DNA of 64,000 nt from Tetracentron sinense (taxonomy: Eukaryota > Streptophyta > Magnoliopsida > Trochodendrales > Trochodendraceae). How positions within the stretch are numbered: position 1 is the stretch's first letter; the number at the start of each line of letters is the position of its first letter. The stretch covers positions 38,420,299 to 38,484,298 of the forward strand of contig CM026568.1 in the NCBI GenBank assembly GCA_015143295.1, given 5' to 3'. Shown in pieces: positions 1 to 8,721 of this stretch. The position numbers and the translations under genes are program-made. Under the pieces are notes generated by a model, which saw nothing but the letters and a program-made list of their open reading frames with translations, ran no database searches and was not told where the DNA came from.

Positions 1-240
1 CTCAAAAGCATCTGACTTCTCTTTTATGAATGCAACCCATGACATCCTTGAGAAGTCATCAACCATCACTAGGATATATCACTTACCTCCTAGACTTTCA
101 GTTATAGTAGGACCCATGAGATCCATGTGGATTAATTCAAGTGGATGAGAGGTAGCGATATTTTAAGCCTTCTTGTGTGGGCTTTTAATTTGATTGCCAA
201 TTTGACATGGCCCACACACAGCAGTAGAGAACTTCCCTAG
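1..240 (-). pseudogene. Copia integrase core start (pre-integrase zinc finger to first Asp)
   Basis: Minus-strand translation shows the pre-integrase CGPCQ knuckle near 205-220, then an IHMDLMGP block near 110-130 and a YILVMVDDFSR block near 60-85. HMDLMGP carries the first catalytic Asp of the DDE integrase (rve) family, and VDDFSR is the conserved strand that follows. Stops and frame changes interrupt it (for example after SPHKKA), and it is cut by the window edge. Confidence 0.78.
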
Positions 241-318
241 TTTAGGCACACCTCTCACACGTTCATGTTTCGAGAATTTGTTTAGGTCTTTGAAATTCAT
301 GTGACCTAGCCTCCTGTG

Positions 319-924
319 TCATAGATCCACTTCCTTAACTTTATCCCTATTATAGATTTTAGAAGAACCCGCACTTAGAATTAAGTCATAGCGATTATCA
401 GTGGTTCTTGACCCTTCCAACACACATATACCTTTACCATCCACAACAGAGCATTTATTATTGGTAAAGTGGACAACATGGTTATCATCACACAATTGGC
501 TTATGCTAATTAGATTAGCTTTCAGCCCTTCCACAAATAGGACATCCTTCAGTTTTATAATGCCTAGATCTTGGATGATACATTTTCCTTTCACAAATGA
601 TTTGCTTCCATCGCCAAAAGTAACAGTCTCATCTAAGCATTCCTCAAGTTGAGTGAAGAGGGACTTGTTACCTGTCATGTGTCTGGAACACCCATTATCG
701 AAATACCACATGTCAAAATTTTGGGCTTTCAAAGCGGTGTGAATGACAATGCACTTTAGGTCATCCTTTCTCACATAAATGAATTTAGACTTTTGGTGAA
801 CCCTATTGTCTTTATTCATTTCATTTGTAGGAGTGATCTTATTCTTTTTAGATCTCCTATTTTTCCCTCTTCTGAGAAACCCTAGCATTTTGGTTAATCC
901 TGTTACCTTCTTCATGATAAACAT
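319..924 (-). pseudogene. Copia protease and GAG pre-integrase region
   Basis: A 201-codon open stretch. A basic N-terminal part is followed near residue 73 by WYFDNGCSRHMTG, the Copia aspartic protease motif, normally D-S-G-C-S-R-H-M-T-G. Here the active-site Ser is Asn (DNG). Residues 100-165 contain the beta-rich LKDVLFVEGLKANLISISQLCD segment typical of the link from protease to GAG_pre-integrase. The DNG change predicts lost or weakened protease activity. The reading frame is open but is only a fragment of the polyprotein. Confidence 0.85.
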
Positions 925-1249
925 AAGAAGTGTCCCGACTGTGTTGAGTACTAGAGAGTTGAGCGATTTTTATCACTTCTTCACTCAGACTCCTAGACTT
1001 TTCAGTTAAGGCTTGAATCTGCATTTGGAGATTCCCTTGATGTTGAGTTTGATTTCATGAACCATCACGGGGATTTCTCCTAAAGGCATTACAGTTAGGT
1101 CGGGTGTGACCCTTCACTCCAGACTGATAGCACTTGAGAATGAACCTGGGAGGAGGAGATCTTTTAGTCTGAGGCTGAACCTTAGTTCTCTCAACTCCAG
1201 TTGGAGTTGAATCCTTACCATGTCCAGGAGTGACAAAAGTTTGATACAG

Positions 1250-2096
1250 TTAAGAACTTGCCATCTTGGATTTTGATCTTGAGGGAGCGGAACTCTCGTA
1301 CCTTGGATTTTCATGTATTAGTTCAAATGTTGTAGTAGCCAGTGTATCGACATTCAAGAGACCAGGTGGTCTGTTTGGATGTCCTATGCCGGACATGTTT
1401 ACTTTTGAGCGCTGCATGCTATCCAATTTATCTAGGATTTGAGTGTTGCTAAGGAGTGTAGCTTCTTTTTCAAGTTCAGTTAGTTTCTTAGCTAGCCCGT
1501 CCTTAACTTTCAGGATATTGAGAAATTCCTTTTCCAGAAATCTAACCTTTTTAATAAGGTTATCTTTTTCAGATTCCAAATCTGAAATGCGTCTTTGACT
1601 CTTCAGACACATTCATGAAATTATCTTCCTGAGTTTCTAGAAACTTGACCCATTTGGTCAAAGAGACATTTTCTTCCTCAAGATATTCTATTTTGGACAC
1701 AAGTTCAGCCTTTTCACATTTAAGCTGAGCTTCTAGAGTATTCTTCCCTTCTGCTTCTAGTTTGCAAGAATCTTTTTCATGTTGAGTAATTTTACGTTTT
1801 TTGTTCAAAGAGATCTTGGCTTTCTTTAGCTTGAGGCTTTTAGAAAATAACATTTCATAGGTTGTATCCATATCTTCATCAGACTCAGAGACAGTGTGAC
1901 TCTGATCATGATTTTCACTTGACTCAGTCATTTGATCATCATCACTCTTTTCTTTCTCTTCATTATTGGGAGAAGGATCGACAATCTCGAATAGGGTGAC
2001 AATGAAAGCCATATGATTTTCAGATTCCTCACTTAAGGTAGAGCTTTCAGATTTTTCATCATCGGATTCACTATCATCCCATGTGGCATTCATCAC
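1250..2096 (-). pseudogene. Copia gag C-terminal acidic and coiled-coil region (two frames)
   Basis: Two overlapping minus-strand frames (1569-2096 and 1250-1612) encode a Ser/Glu/Asp-rich stretch followed by heptad-like Lys/Glu/Leu coiled coil (for example NLIKKVRFLEKEF). Many plant Copia elements carry such a spacer between the CCHC knuckle and protease. The frame shifts around 1570-1612, where MNVSEESKTHF in one frame is followed by QRRISDLESEKDNL in the other, so this part is also broken. Confidence 0.65.
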
Positions 2097-2109
2097 CTTT
2101 CCCTTACTC

Positions 2110-2170
2110 TTCTGCTTGTTAGGGCAATCAAGTCAGATATGACCATACCTTTGCATTCATAGCATTGAAT
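2110..2170 (-). pseudogene. Broken gag CCHC zinc knuckle
   Basis: Minus-strand reading gives CYECKG in one frame, then YGH-I-stop-LDC in another. Together these are the pieces of C-X2-C-X4-H-X4-C. A 1-2 nt frameshift and an in-frame stop split the knuckle, directly showing that the gag protein is non-functional. Confidence 0.7.
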
Positions 2171-2282
2171 GCCACGAGATTTCTTGTCAATTCCTTTGGG
2201 GATTTTCTTGTTTTCCCAAGGTTTTGACTTTGACTTTTCAAGGGGTTATCCTCTTTGTTTAAAATTGAACCTCCTATTTGTT

Positions 2283-2639
2283 TTAAGGTTTTTTCTGAAA
2301 TTTCTTAACAAATATAGCCAAATCCTTCTCACCCAATTCAGCATCACTGTCATCTTCATCCAAGGTTTCCTTGATAGTTTTCAAGGCTACAGACTTGTTT
2401 TTCTTGGATGGCCGAAGATTGAGTTCGTAGGTTTTGAGTGATCCGACCAATTCCTCAATCTTGAGAGTATCAACATTCTTGCTCTTCTCGATGGCAGTGA
2501 CCTTAGATTGAAACCTCTCAGGTAGAGATCTAAGAATTTTTCTTACAATTTTGCACTCACTAATTTTCTCACCTAAGTTGGAACTAGAATTAACAATGTC
2601 ACTTAGTTTAGCATATAATTCATCTAAAGTTTTAGTCAT
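2283..2639 (-). pseudogene. Copia gag (UBN2 / retrotran_gag type) fragment
   Basis: A 118-codon frame with the conserved gag helix-turn pattern: LGEKISECKIVRKILRSLP followed by ERFQSKVTAIEKSK and TLKIEELVGSLKTYEL. This is the usual UBN2 domain of plant Copia gag. The N-terminal half of gag (2640-3050) is visible only in broken frames. Confidence 0.82.
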
Positions 2640-3104
2640 CTATTTTTAGATTTTCAAATTTAGTGATGAGAATTTAGAGCTTAGAGATCTTGACAGTGGT
2701 GGTACCTTCATAAGTCATCTCTAGAATATCTCATGCCTCATTTGTTGTTTCATATGAAGAAATTTGTCTAAATTCCTCTACAGTGACTGCAGTAAAGATT
2801 GCATTGAGACATTTTGTGTTCTAACCACTTGTCTTGAGCTCATCTTTGCTCAAATATTTGGAACTCTTAGTAACAATCACATCACCGAGATTATTCACCG
2901 GCATGGTCCATCCATCTTGAATAGACATCTAGATTCTCTCGACTATGGATTTGAGAAACGCTCTCACTCGAGCTTTCCAATACGCATAGTTGTTCCCATC
3001 AAACAGTGGGGGACGAGAGATGGAACCACCATCTCTTAGAGTAGTCATCGACGTAAGGATAAAAAAAAGATCACACTTAAGGGATTAACCTTATCAGTGT
3101 ACCT

Positions 3105-3117
3105 GCTCTAATTCCAA
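3105..3117 (-). other. Degenerate primer-binding site (initiator Met tRNA type)
   Basis: The minus strand reads TGGAATTAGAGC just inside the LTR boundary. The canonical plant Copia PBS is TGGTATCAGAGC, complementary to the 3' end of initiator tRNA-Met. There are two mismatches. Its position directly before the LTR edge and after gag supports the call. Confidence 0.7.
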
Positions 3118-3118
3118 T

Positions 3119-4360
3119 TGAAATTTCTTAGTTCAATGATACCTTTGACTTAGAGGGGGGTGAATAGGTCTACTTAACAATTTCTACCAATTTTAATTTT
3201 AAGTTATCACAATCAATCAATCACAAGTGAACACGCAAAACTTTTTACATGGAAAATCTTTTTGGGAAAAACCACGGGACCTAGTCCAACCCAAACTTCA
3301 CTATGAGAAGATTAAAGAAATACAAGACTCGAATCTTACCTAATCGAACACGACACACCGTTCCTCGGTATCGATTCTTCAGCTTACAAACCAGGAACTC
3401 AACTAGTTCGATCTCTGCCATTGTAGCTCCGGTTCCTCACCGGCCACCTCTTCTCAAAGCAATTCAACCACGATCTTCAAAGATCGATTCACATCCTTGA
3501 TGGCTTTAGCTCATGCCAACCATCACTCACAGTGAAGCAACAATGGGTTTTGAAGGTTTCCTAACTCTCTAAATGGATCTCTAGAAACATGGAGATTGAA
3601 TGAAGCAATAAGACATCTTATGAATAAAACATGCTTCTTTAGAGAACAAGAGAGGAGAATAATGGAGGATCACCCAATAGTGATTTGGAGACCCTTAGAT
3701 ATCTCTTAGAAGTCTCTCCTTACTCTCTTGATGAGGATAATTCGTTTTAGGGTTTATTTAAACACTTAGAGAAGCCAAAAACAGAAAATAAAACCATTTT
3801 AGAAAGGTTTTTCGGAGGAACCGTTCGAACAGTCTAAAAACCGTTTCTAACTGTTATGGCTTTGGGTTTGAGTATAGCAATTCATTAAACCACTTATTCT
3901 GGCATCGTTCGAACGGTCTTAGCTATTGTTTATCTAAAAACCTGATCAGAACTGAAATTCTAGCACCGTTCGAACGATCCAAAAACCGTTCGAATGGTTT
4001 TAGCTACTGTTAACACAGACTGAATGATTTTTATGAGTTTCCGTGGACAATGTCTGTGACCGTTCGAACAGTTCAACCAAAATCTCACCAGAATGGTCCT
4101 GAACTCTTCAATAAAGTTGTAGCTAACCACCTAGGCATCTTTAAGTTTTTTTAAGTCAATTCCCCCTAGGGTAAACTAAATAACTAAGTATCTTGCCATC
4201 CTATTAGCATGATTGAAGCTTTATGGCGGAATGTTCTTCAGTCGAACCTTTTTGAGCTTCATCTTCACAGCAGGATTTTAGGTATGGCACCCACACTATT
4301 GAGACTCATCTAAATACCATTTTTGAAACCGGAATTAAGCCAATATAGACTATGACTTTA
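3119..4360 (-). repeat. Copia 5' LTR (right end approximate)
   Basis: On the plus strand it opens with TG at 3119 directly after the PBS, giving the CA end on the element strand. It contains a cluster of imperfect CCGTTCGAACGGT palindromes at 3828-4070. The far boundary is blurred where a second LTR family takes over near 4365, and no matching 3' LTR lies in the window. Confidence 0.55.
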
Positions 4361-4364
4361 CACC

Positions 4365-4948
4365 TATCATGCGGTGAAACATGTGCTTGAGTGTCATGAC
4401 TAACTCTCATTTAGATTATCCCTTAAATTCCGTTATCAAACCATTGAAACTCCACTAAATCCATCCACATAACGATGATTAGACAATTCAGAGTTGTTAA
4501 TATCATTCTCTAAGGATTTGCCTAATCCGAAATTCAACCAATCTATACATGCTTATGTACATATAATTTACATGGAGGTCATACAAGAATAATTTATCAT
4601 ACATGGATGATATTCGCAATTAAAACCATACAATTCGAGATTCAATCTCCATTAAACCTAAAGCCCATCGTCTATATTCATTCATAGTACAAAACCCTAA
4701 AATATCATTTTCTCCATAATCGTTCACATATGCATGGATTTCCCGGGATTGAGGGGGGTCGACCGGTGTCCCCTGTTTTTCCTTATTTTGGTCTTTTTCT
4801 TCACCTAACACATGACCCTTTGGTCACCAAACATATTTAAACATAAAATAACATAGTAACGAATACACAAATCATATTAGGCCTAAATTTCCAAAATTTT
4901 CATTAAATTTGTACGAGTTTCAAGACAACCAAGTCTTGGGTCTCTACA
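4365..4948 (+). repeat. LTR fragment, same family as 34873-36968
   Basis: The segment from GCTTGAGTGTCATG onward follows 35630-35870 base by base with scattered changes. Both copies carry a GGTCGACCGG motif (near 4755 here) and end in GGGTCTCTACA (4938-4948 here). The beginning is missing, apparently lost at the contact with the Copia LTR. Confidence 0.62.
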
Positions 4949-5170
4949 TTTTGGGTATAGAAATTTTAGGGCCTTTTGAAAATAAAGAAAATAATGTAGG
5001 GCATTTTGGGAAATAAAATTTGAAGGACATTTTGGGAACATGAAATTTAAGGAGCTTTTGGGTATAGAAAATTGACTTGGGGGAATTTTGGGAAATAATT
5101 TGACGGCATTTTAAGTATAAAAATTTAAAGGTGCTTTTGGTAATAAAGAAAATGTTACGGATTCCCACGT
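4949..5170. repeat. Degenerate ATTTTGGG minisatellite
   Basis: About five imperfect units of 35-45 bp built around GGGCATTTTGGGAA(T/C)A. The complementary motif (CCCAAAATG) recurs at 7870-8310, so the two blocks are inverted relative to each other. Confidence 0.6.
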
Positions 5171-5720
5171 TAAAATTTTGTATTTTTTTCATTTATGAGC
5201 AATTTCATTCGAACGACTTTAAGTTTCGTTCAGCAATCTTGATTCATTTGTCCGACTTTTGGTTTTGTACAACTGATTTGTGTTCAAAAAGTCTGTTTTA
5301 TTACTTAGACCGTAATTGTTCGAACCACCTTAGATTTCCTTCGAACCAAGACCATTTTGTTTGAACGAATTTGGTTTCGTTTGGACCAAATCCTCTATTT
5401 TTCCAAATTTTTATATTATTTTACACATGCTATATGACATTAATTATCATGGAAATACAAACATACATCACACGAATGACACAAATATCAATATATGAGA
5501 ATCAAGTCACTACAGTCTTTTTTTGTTGTTTTTATCCAGCTTAATGGAATACTGTGAAAACGTTTCCACTTTGCATTCTGTTCCGCAAGGCAGAGCTTCC
5601 CCCATAAATATCATTCTGATTCCGTTCCATTTCACTACTTAATCTGAGAAACACCTCATATCAAACACTATATATTTACTAATATTAGTTGGTTGTGCAT
5701 GTGCAAGCTTATCGATTAAG
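5171..5720. other. Intergenic, no gene seen
   Basis: AT-rich sequence. 5200-5390 repeats a TTCGAAC..CTTAG-TTTCGTTC theme four or five times, recalling the palindromes of the Copia LTR at 3828-4070. No open frame with recognisable content. Confidence 0.4.
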
Positions 5721-6490
5721 GGTATTTTTGGTATCAAATTATTATGTCAGGACGTGTTGAGAATTAAAAAAATCATGAGGGTACAGTGGTATCAAACAAA
5801 ATCATGAGGAAATTTTAGGGTATCACATTCTTGTTACGAGAATGCGTTGGGAGTAAAAAATCATGAGGAGTATTTTTGCATCAAATTCTTGTTACAAGAC
5901 GTGTTGGGAATACAAACAAATTATGAGAGATATTTTGATATCAAATTAGGAATAATAAAATAATGAGGGGTATTTGGGTATCAAAATTTCGGGAATAAAA
6001 ATACCATGAGAGTGTTTGTAGGTATTAAATTCTTTGTTACGAGACATGTTGAGAATAAAAGAATTTCACTACTTAATCCGAGAGACACCTCGTATCAAAC
6101 AGTTGGATTGAATTTTTTTGGCCAAAAATCAATTCTGATAAAAAAGATTGTGAAGAAATTCATTATCAAATAATCATTTTTTCAAATAATGGTGTTCGGA
6201 GAATATGAAGTTGAGAAACTCACCTACATATTCTCCGAACACTATTATTTGAAAAAAATGATTATTTGACCATTAATTTCTACACAATCAATTTTACTAG
6301 AATTGATTCTTTGTTACGAGAAATGTTGAGGATAAAAAAAAAATCCGAACAACTTCTTGTTAAGGACATGTTGGGAATAAAAAGAAATATCACGAGGGAT
6401 ATTTTTGGTATCAAAATCTTGTTAAGGATGTGTTTGGTATCAAAACTTTATAAAGGCATGAAAAAACTGAATTTAATGAGGGTGTTTTAG
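5721..6490. repeat. Degenerate tandem repeat (TTGTTACGAGA..GTTGGGAATAAAA unit)
   Basis: About nine irregular units of 55-75 bp share GGTATCAAA, TTGTTACGAGAC, GTTGGGAATAAAA and ATCATGAGG blocks. A hairpin MITE (6123-6313) interrupts it. The small frame at 6266-6490 is a translation of these repeats and not a gene. Confidence 0.6.
6123..6313. mobile_element. Hairpin (fold-back) MITE, about 191 bp
   Basis: Two arms of about 80-85 bp are near-perfect reverse complements, with TCAAATAATCATTTTTTCAA and GTTCGGAGAATATG in the left arm and their complements in the right arm, around a loop of about 15-20 bp. The outer ends read CAAAAATCAATTCT and AGAATTGATTCTTTG. It sits inside the tandem repeat. I could not fix a target-site duplication. 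Confidence 0.75.
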
Positions 6491-6559
6491 GAAGATGAAG
6501 TGTTAGTTGACACCAGCTTCTCTTGCTTTTATCATACAGTAATAAAGATGATTAACATG

Positions 6560-7080
6560 TTCAGAACGTTGACTGAAGTTTTATTTATTTTCAAAACTAC
6601 CCTTACTCGTATGGATTCAAAATGTTAAGTGAATTTTGGTTAATTCCAAATTTGTCATTTTCTCATATAGGTTCAAAACGTTAATAAAATTTGCTTAATC
6701 CCAAAATTTCCCTTTATTCATATTGGTTTACATGTTGATTGAATTTTAATTAATTCCAAAACTGCCCTTGCACATATGGGCTCAAAACATTAACTGAATT
6801 TTACTTAATTCTAAAACTCCACTTTACTCATATATAAAGAAAATGGTACTTTGAAAGGTTGATTGAATTTTGGCTTAATTTCAAAACTACCTATTTGCTA
6901 ATGCATAAAGAGAATGATACTTAAAAAAATTAATTAAATTTTAACTTAATTCAAAAATTGTCCTTTATTAATGTAGATGATTTTTTTTAACCAAAAAATA
7001 TAGGGGAATTAAAAAATTGATTGAAATTTAATTTAACTCTAAAATTGCCTTTTATTAATTTATAAAGTAATGTTTTCATA
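6560..7080. repeat. Degenerate minisatellite, about 70-bp unit
   Basis: Around seven units share AATTCCAAAACTGCCCTT, ACTCATATGG and GTTAACTGAATTTT, becoming progressively less regular to the right. Confidence 0.6.
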
Positions 7081-7163
7081 ATCGGACCGATCATCGAATT
7101 GGCCAGTTGACCAATTCTCGATTCGACCAATCCGGTTGGATCATACTATTTTATTATTAAAAA

Positions 7164-7562
7164 TTAGTGGGCAGCACGTGCGATGCACGTGAGAGAGAGG
7201 GGAAGAAGAGATAGACCGGGGAAGGGGGACTCTCTAGTGAGAGAATTTTAAAATTTTAACTTAAAAAGATGAAGCTGGGTTGAAACTACCTCATAGCACA
7301 TGTCATTACTTTTTCTCTTGAAAAGTGATTACAACGTAGAGAGGTGGGATTATCGTTAGTTGTAGTTGATATTACTTTAATACCCCTACTAACTTTTTTC
7401 ATCTAAAATAAGATAACATAATATATATATTTTTTTATATAAAGTTATGGGTAAAATAAGAAAAATATAAAAAAATCACCCTTATACCATAAAATTGGGA
7501 CTCATTAGGAATATTAGAAAAAAATCAAACAACCTTTTAACCCTGCTTCTCTCATTATAATA
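7164..7562 (-). mobile_element. Helitron-like non-autonomous element, copy 1
   Basis: On the minus strand the 3' end shows a small hairpin (GTGCATCGCAC) a few bases before CCCACTAA, matching the Helitron terminal rule of a hairpin then CTRR-3'. The 5' end lies near 7562 but is obscured by an AT microsatellite. No Rep/helicase coding capacity. It is homologous to the adjoining copy at 7571-7846. Confidence 0.5.
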
Positions 7563-7570
7563 TATATATA

Positions 7571-7846
7571 CTAGTGGGTGGCACGTGCGATGCACATGAT
7601 AGCGAGGGGAAGAAGTTAATCACAGTTAATAGGAGTTAAAAGAGACATGTGTTAACCTGCGGGTGCGATTGAACTCTCTCCGAGTTTAATCGTGATTGAC
7701 TATGATTCTATTTTTTAAATAGATAGATGAGGGTAGTTTGGAAATCAAAGTAAAACATGAAATCAAAGTTTTGTTTTATATAAGGATACTTTAGGAATTT
7801 TAAAAATTTCAGTCTAGGCCTACCTCTCCCATTATAATAGTAAGGA
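7571..7846 (-). mobile_element. Helitron-like non-autonomous element, copy 2 (276 bp)
   Basis: Minus strand: 5' end TCCTTACTATTATAATGG preceded by A, 3' end with hairpin GTGCATCGCAC, then CCACCCACTAG followed by T. TC at the 5' end, hairpin plus CTAG at the 3' end, and insertion between A and T without duplication are the family hallmarks. It has no coding capacity and directly abuts copy 1 in the same orientation. Confidence 0.65.
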
Positions 7847-7869
7847 TATTTTCCTGGTAGAATGTCGCT

Positions 7870-8310
7870 TAAGATTTTTAATTCTCAAAATACCCTTAAG
7901 TTATGTTTTTATACCTAAAATGCCCCTCAAAAGTTTTCATGTAGTTTGAATGTTTCGAATATTTTTTTAGTTTCCAAAATGTCTCTAAGTCAAATTTTTA
8001 AACCCAAAATGTCTTTCACAAATTGTTTATCCCAAAATGTTCCTCAAGTTTACCCATATTTCATTTTCTTTATTTCTAAAATGACTTTCAAGTTTATATG
8101 CCCAAAATGCCCTCAATTTTTAAGATACTCAAAATGACCTCAATTTTTGTGATACCCAAAGTGCACTAAAAAGATATTTGGTTCTCAAACAATGCCTAGG
8201 TCATGTTTTGATACCCAACGTTCTCTCACATTTTTTAACCCAAAATGTCCCTCACGTTTCTATAACCAAGATATTATTTAAATTTTTCTCAAAATGTCCC
8301 TTCCTTTGGT
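7870..8310. repeat. CCCAAAATG minisatellite upstream of the WD40 gene
   Basis: About eleven irregular units of roughly 25-45 bp, each with (C)CCAAAATG followed by a CTC/TTC-rich tail. It ends about 220 bp before the start codon at 8530 and so lies in the presumed promoter or 5' leader region. Confidence 0.65.
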
Positions 8311-8321
8311 CCCTCCTCCTA

Positions 8322-8345
8322 GCCTCTGCCTCTGCCTCTGCCTCT
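8322..8345. repeat. CTCTGC hexamer microsatellite, 5' flank
   Basis: Four tandem copies of CTCTGC (ending ...CCTCTG) in a pyrimidine-rich tract that runs to about 8365. Such CT-rich tracts are common near plant transcription starts. I cannot place the start itself and see no convincing TATA box. Confidence 0.6.
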
Positions 8346-8529
8346 GTCCCCCCTCCCCCGCTCTCACGTGCATCTCGTCGTGCGTCCACAGTGAGAAATG
8401 AAACGGACGATCGTTATGCGGGAACGATGACAAACACCACTTTACTGACAAATTCTAAGGCGGATAGATAGACGGCTCCTTGTGATTGTCGAAAATCAGA
8501 AAGCCGAAAGGTAAGAAAGAGAAGGAAAG

Positions 8530-8721
8530 ATGACTTCGAATCCTATTCTGAAGAAGCCCAAGCTGGAGACGAAATCGGTCGAGCAAGAGGGTAGTGCAGA
8601 ATGGAACGGAGGAGGAGACAGCTGCGAAGACGAACAGGAAGAAGTATTGGTTGCCCTCATCGAGCACAGGACTAAAGAAGTCGAGCATCTCCGCAATAGG
8701 ATAACCTATTACAAATCGCAG
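8530..8721 (+). CDS. WD40 gene exon 1 (codons 1-64)
   Basis: Starts at ATG in the context AAAGATGAC and ends CAG before GTTGTA, phase 0. It encodes a Lys-rich start (SNPILKKPKLETK), an acidic Glu/Asp stretch, and the first half of the coiled coil ending YYKSQ. The purine-rich leader (8500-8529) has no competing upstream ATG in the nearest 60 bp. Confidence 0.88.

Larger units (their letters stand above)
1..3118 (-). mobile_element. Ty1/copia retrotransposon, internal region (partial, degenerate)
   Basis: Reading the minus strand from 3118 down to 1 gives the order primer-binding site, gag, CCHC knuckle, protease/pre-integrase and start of the integrase core, which is the Copia order. The element continues past the left window edge, so the rest of integrase, RT, RNase H and the 3' LTR are not visible. 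Several frameshifts and stops break the polyprotein, so the copy is dead. The 5' LTR is to the right (from 3119). Confidence 0.88.

Noticed and set aside
401-1009. Plus-strand frames across the Copia element
   Set aside because: They are complements of the protease/pre-integrase frame and have no recognisable content.
8455-8696. Minus-strand frames opposite exon 1
   Set aside because: Shadow frames of the WD40 exon; the plus-strand reading has the splice structure and conserved coiled coil.
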